Shown piece by piece: positions 52,201 through 58,200 of a stretch of 64,000 bases of DNA (within the stretch, counting starts at the first letter, position 1; each line of letters opens with the position of its first letter). The translations under genes and the position numbers were made by a program. The stretch covers positions 8,246,001 through 8,310,000 of the forward strand of contig CM060985.1 of NCBI GenBank assembly GCA_030765065.1. Reading direction: 5' to 3'. This DNA comes from Deroplatys truncata (taxonomy: Eukaryota; Arthropoda; Insecta; Mantodea; Mantidae). A model generated the notes under the pieces. The model searched no databases, was not told where the DNA came from, and was given only the letters and a program-made list of their open reading frames with translations.

Positions 52201-55200
52201 CTGTCAACAATAACGCAATAATGCAGCAAGGGGATGAGTTGTTTATCGTTACCGGGAACCAGGAAGTTACGTAATATTTCGCGCCTTTTCGGTAAAAGCT
52301 TCTAGAACATTTCCTAAAGCAATATGTATTCGTGGTTTTCATTGGATAGTAAAATAGACGCTAATGTTGGCGCGTTTTATTAGCCAATGGCAGTTCATTT
52401 ATAATCATTAGGCGTATCTTAAGGCAAGCCTATAAATAGTGTAGATTCAAGAGAGCGTTCCCAGTGCAACAAGATTCTCAACACATGACACATCGTCCCC
52501 AGATCAACGGAATTCTCAGTACACTACATATAGTCAGTCAGTCCTTCATTTCGTCAAGTTACACGCAGCAGAAGTACGAGAAATCTTATAAAGTATTATA
52601 CAGTTAAATACACAAAGTTGAAGTATGCGAGTTAAAAGTGATAAGAAGTTATTACAAACAGTTTCAGTATGGCGAGTATCCAAATAAATATGTGAAAGTG
52701 TTCGTGAACGTGTTCTGCAATAAAGATTATAAAACCAATTTCTTCGTCAATATCATTTCTAGACAAAAGATTCCTTTCCGCTTCACACCCTGCAAGAGAT
52801 ACAAGTTCTACCAAGAAAAGATGATAGCTAGCCGGAGGACAATATACATAACCTTAAATTCTTTTAGAAACTAATTCATACAAATTGCTACGACAGAGGG
52901 AACTACGGACCAGACCAACGAATGACGTCACACAAGATGGCAACACACGTGAAATAAACACATATACAATTTGTTATACTCGCAAATTGGCTTCCACAAC
53001 GTGGTGCTATAAACATTATATGTAACAAAATTTGTTATACTCACAAATTGGCGCCCAACGTGGGGCAAAGCGACCAGGAAAGGAACTCGAGTAACCAGGA
53101 AAGGATCAGAATTAACCAAGAAGAATCGAGAGGACCAAAGGAGGAATACAGCGGTGAAATCATCTACAAGACCCAGATTCAAGAAACAACAGGGACGACA
53201 GACTTCGATCGTAATTCCGAGATTACGATGCAACAAGGAATTCAACTATAAAAACATCGAGACGACGTAGATTCATCATAACACAACGCAGAAGCGACAT
53301 CAAATCTAGGAGAATGGGGCAGAACGCTGGACATCAAAGTAACAGCAACATACAGCATCACAAAGGTATCATAATTTTTTTTTAGAAAACAAAAACAATG
53401 GCTACTAGCAATATTGAAGAAACAATGATGGAAGGGGATAGTGTAACAGTTAGCTGTAAGTCAATACAGGTTACAAAAAAAGGTTCGAACAATGTAGTTT
53501 TTGAGGGAGAAAATGTTAGTGCAGAAAGTAAGAATAGAATAGTAGGATATATTACTATTGATGCTGGTACGATGATGGAAATTATGGAAATGTTTAGAAA
53601 ATTTGGTGAAAAACTAGATAAGAATAATGAGAAAATGAGGGAAGATATGCAAAAGTATAATGAGAACTTAGATAAACTAATTCATAGTTATGAGAAATTA
53701 GAGCAAACAGTAAATCAAAGCAGTGAAGAAACTGAAAGGAAAGTTATGAAGTTAGATAGTAGTATGCCAGAAATGAGAGATGAAAATGAGGAAGTAATAG
53801 TAAGTGAGATAGGAGAAATTTCAAAGAAAATGCTAGACATGAGCATGGAAATAGGTAACAAAGAAAGTGAGGTTAATGTAGAATGCACATAGCTAGGAAG
53901 TCAAGTGAGTAATATTTCAAGTGCGGTAAGAGAGATAAATGAGGTTATAAATGTAGATGTGAATAAGGCGCAAGTTAATTTCAGAGGGGAAATATCAGAA
54001 ATACAGAATGAGACAGTAATGCAAGGAAATAAATTGTACCAAACTTTTCAAAATGAAAACTCCAGTCTAGTACAGTTTAGTACAGATTTGTCAGAGTATT
54101 CTCAGATTAATGAGATAGTAAAAGAATTGAAAATGAAAGTTGTTAAAAGATGTGTTGTAAAAGAAACTTTAGATTGTTTTCAAAAGTTACCAGGGAACAA
54201 AATTTCTTATGAATACAAGAGGTTATTCATGAACAATTTGAAGGTTAGGTTACGGCTACGAGTAATGTTTAGCCACACACAATTTGATCCAGGAGGGTAA
54301 ATAGCAACAAGATGTAAAGTAAATGCTGGATAGGTAAAGATGACTTGCAGAGAAATGTATTGGAACGTAAGAGGGTTAACTAAATATATATGTTATTTGA
54401 AAAGAGAAATAAGTTATAAAAAAAAAAAAAAAAAAAAAAGAGAAATGTTTTAAAAATAAATAAATAAATAAGTAAATTAAACTTTTAGTAACTGTAACAA
54501 CATTTGAAAATTAAGAATGCAAAGATTGAAACTTAAGATGATATTAAATTAAAAGTACGTAAATACAATTCCAAGATTTAAAAAATTAAAAATGCAAAGA
54601 TTGAAACTTAATATGATATTAAATTAAAAGTACGTAAATACAATTCAAAGAGTATTGTTAAAATAAAATTCAGAATAACAAAAATTGGTAAAAATAAATA
54701 AAACAAATACTTATATAGCAAACAGAAAAGGTGAAACATTGTCAAGATTTAAGAGATGTAAATATATTTGCAAAGTACAAAAAAAAAAAAAAAAATTGGT
54801 AAATATAATTAAAAATAATTGAAACAAATACTTATGTAGCAAACAGAAAATGTGACACAGTGCCTAGATTTAAGAGATGTAAATATATGTAAAGGGTGAA
54901 TATTTTGGTAAATATGTATAGTAATTACAAAAAAATTCTTGAATTGATAAATTTTTGGTAACAATATAAGAAAGTAAACCATTTTTTGTAACACTAGTTA
55001 AATAATTTATGGTAAAGTATTTGCTATAAAAAAATTGTAATGTCAGATTAATATCTAAATTAATTAAACCAGAGCCAGTAAGTAGTGGCGAGATAAAACA
55101 TATGTCGTGTGCTAAATGCGTGTGAAGTGTTAAGTGAAAGTGATAACGTGTGTTCCAAGATTTAGGAGACTAAAAACAAAATTATAAAATTTCCAAACAG

Positions 55201-58200
55201 GTTATAAATATTTATAATTATGTTTCTAGTGGGGCATATGAGACGGTAATTTGTATCACAAATTACTCAGATGTAATTAATGATAATATGAATATGTATT
55301 TTTATGTGACATTGATTTCAGAGGTTTATTAATTGTAAATATTATTGGTAAATAATAATATACGGCTCTACTGAAACTGTCAACAATAACGCAATAATGC
55401 AGCAAGGGGATGAGTTGTTTATCGTTACCGGGAACCAGGAAGTTACGTAATATTTTGCGCCTTTTCGGTAAAAGCTTCTAGAACATTTCCTAAAGCAATA
55501 TGTATTCGTGGTTTTCATTGGATAGTAAAATAGACGCTAATGTTGGCGCGTTTTATTAGCCAATGGCAGTTCATTTATAATCATTAGGCGTATCTTAAGG
55601 CAAGCCTATAAATAGTGTAGATTCAAGAGAGCGTTCCCAGTGCAACAAGATTCTCAACACATGACACATCGTCCCCAGATCAACGGAATTCTCAGTACAC
55701 TACATATAGTCAGTCAGTCCTTCATTTCGTCAAGTTACGCGCAGCAGAAGTACGAGAAATCTTATAAAGTATTATACAGTTAAATACACAAAGTTGAAGT
55801 ATGCGAGTTAAAAGTGATAAGAAGTTATTACAAACAGTTTCAGTATGGCGAGTATCCAAATAAATATGTGAAAGTGTTCGTGAACGTGTTCTGCAATAAA
55901 GATTATAAAACCAATTTCTTCGTCAATATCATTTCTAGACAAAAGATTCCTTTCCGCTTCACACCCTGCAAGAGATACAAGTTCTACCAAGAAAAGATGA
56001 TAGCTAGCCGGAGGACAATATACATAACCTTAAATTCTTTTAGAAACTAATTCATACAAATTGCTACGACAGAGGGAACTACGGACCAGACCAACGAATG
56101 ACGTCACACAAGATGGCAACACACGTGAAATAAACACATATACAATTTGTTATACTCACAAATTGGCTTCCACAACGTGGTGCTATAAACATTATATGTA
56201 ACAAAATTTGTTATACTCACAAATTGTTACACTAACATCACTTAAGTTTACTCACTTAACATGTTTCGGGAAACAGTTGTTCCCATCCTCAGAAGGTTAA
56301 TTCGACTGTTTCAGTCGAATTAACCTTCTGAGGATGGGAACAACTGTTTCCCGAAACATGTTAAGTGAGTAAACTTAAGTGATGTTAGTGTAACAATTCC
56401 GACTCACCTTTAAATAAATTCAATACCCATCACTGTTTCTAGCTTCTTTTCATTACAATATCAACGTAACCCTTGTTTAATTTGCAGGAAATTGAAAGCT
56501 TGTGTGCTATACTATAATTAAATATCTTTTAGCTTATCAATTGCATTAAATATTTTATTAATACCTAGCTTTATTGGACAATGCTGCTCCCCCCACCCTC
56601 CAAATGTATAACAAGTTGGCAGCTATGTATAAAGCTTTTACCATTCTTGGTGAAATTAAGAATCACAGGCACACAATTACACATGATCTGATGTTCTGGT
56701 ATGAGGTTGTTGTTACACGATAGCTAGTGTGCCATTCCAATGGAAAATGTAGGAGCTCATGTACCTTACAAATGTATTTAGGAAGAACTAACAGGAAAAT
56801 TATTATTTTTATAACATGTGTTGTTACGTTCTGTGTATTGCAAAGTAAGTAACTAAAATAATGTTGATGGTTCTTATTGGCAGGTAAAAAGAAACGCTTG
56901 GCCTTCTTGGATCTTCTCATTGAAATGTCAGAGACAGAAAATAAATTAACAAACACTGACATTCGGGAAGAAGTGGATACATTTATGTTTGAGGTAAATT
57001 TAAAAGTGTGTTGTACCACATAAACAATTTGCACTAGCTGACATGGAGAAAATTCATTACTCAATCTGTCAATTAAATATCACATACATATGTAATATGG
57101 ATCTCATTGTCACTTGTCTTCTGTTTGCTTAGCATTTTTCCGAGGTTTAGCTGTTATGTCATGGCTATCTATATTGTGACAGTTTAACTTCACCCACTGG
57201 GAAGTTGAACAAAGACCTCTCTAATCTCTTGCAGTAGAAAATTCAAGATATAGTTTTTATTTCCATGTAAATATCTTTAATATATAGTATTTTAATCAAA
57301 ATCATTAGAGCCATGTTTTAGAAAATTAAACATTTTGAAAAATGTTCCATGTAAAGAGTAGTTTAGGATGGGGGGGGGGACTTTCTTCAAAATCTTTGTG
57401 TCACATCTTTGAAAGGTACTGAATGTACATACCAATTTTGGTGTTTATGTGACTTTTCGTTTTGAGTTATACTGTTCACAGAGCTTTCTTTGGGGTTCAG
57501 TGGGCCTCAAAACATATATTTCTGCTGAAATTTCGGTAGTGAATTTTTGGGTGGAACACAATACCATCTCTATATACATATGAGGTAGAAGGAAGTAAAA
57601 ATATTTTCTTTGAATTCAGGGGACCTCAAAACATGTATTTGTAGTGAAATATTTATGATTAATTTTTGAGTAGAATACAATGCTTCCTAGAGTAGGTAGG
57701 TGCTAGAGGAAGTAGTGACATTTTATACACCTTCTAGAGCTGATTCACATATAGTAAGCCTTCAAGAGAATCTCCAAGACATTATAGACTTACATACCAG
57801 ATGAGGAGTTTAATGTGGCCTTGCCATGGTAGCTCTGAGATAGAGCATCAACACAGAAAGCCAAAGACACATGGTTTCAGTTTCAAATACCTAGTCTCAA
57901 ATAACAGTTATTATTATCGTCAAAGACTTATTAGTATGAATAATAGACCAACATTAAAAGTATCTACAATGTTGCAAGTCACCTTTAACATATCATTACG
58001 TCATGGAGGTTTATTGGGATGAATGAATCAGATGAGAGGTTTTAGTACATATTTGTGTATCCTGCCATGGTAGCTCATAGCTAGAGCATGGCCATGCTTC
58101 AACTGCTGACTGTACCATCTCACTACTGTCTACCTCTAGTAAGTAGACAAAGTATTGCATCCAATAATTCAATACAGACAACATAACCCAAAAAAAAACA

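Larger units (their letters stand above)
52060..56221 (+). mobile_element. Non-autonomous LTR retrotransposon, 4.16 kb
   Basis: Two direct LTRs (986 and 983 bp, TG...CA) flank a 2193-bp interior with a primer-binding site, one gag-like ORF and no protease, reverse transcriptase, RNase H or integrase. A 4-bp duplication AATT (52056-52059, 56222-56225) marks the insertion. By eye the LTRs differ by about three substitutions and one 3-bp indel, so insertion was recent. Mobilisation would need an autonomous relative. It lies in CYP4 intron 7 in the same orientation as the gene. Confidence 0.92.

Noticed and set aside
52638-52874. 78-codon ORF identical in both LTRs (also 55814-56050)
   Set aside because: Its identity only reflects LTR duplication; it overlaps the LTR region downstream of the TATA box and shows no motif.
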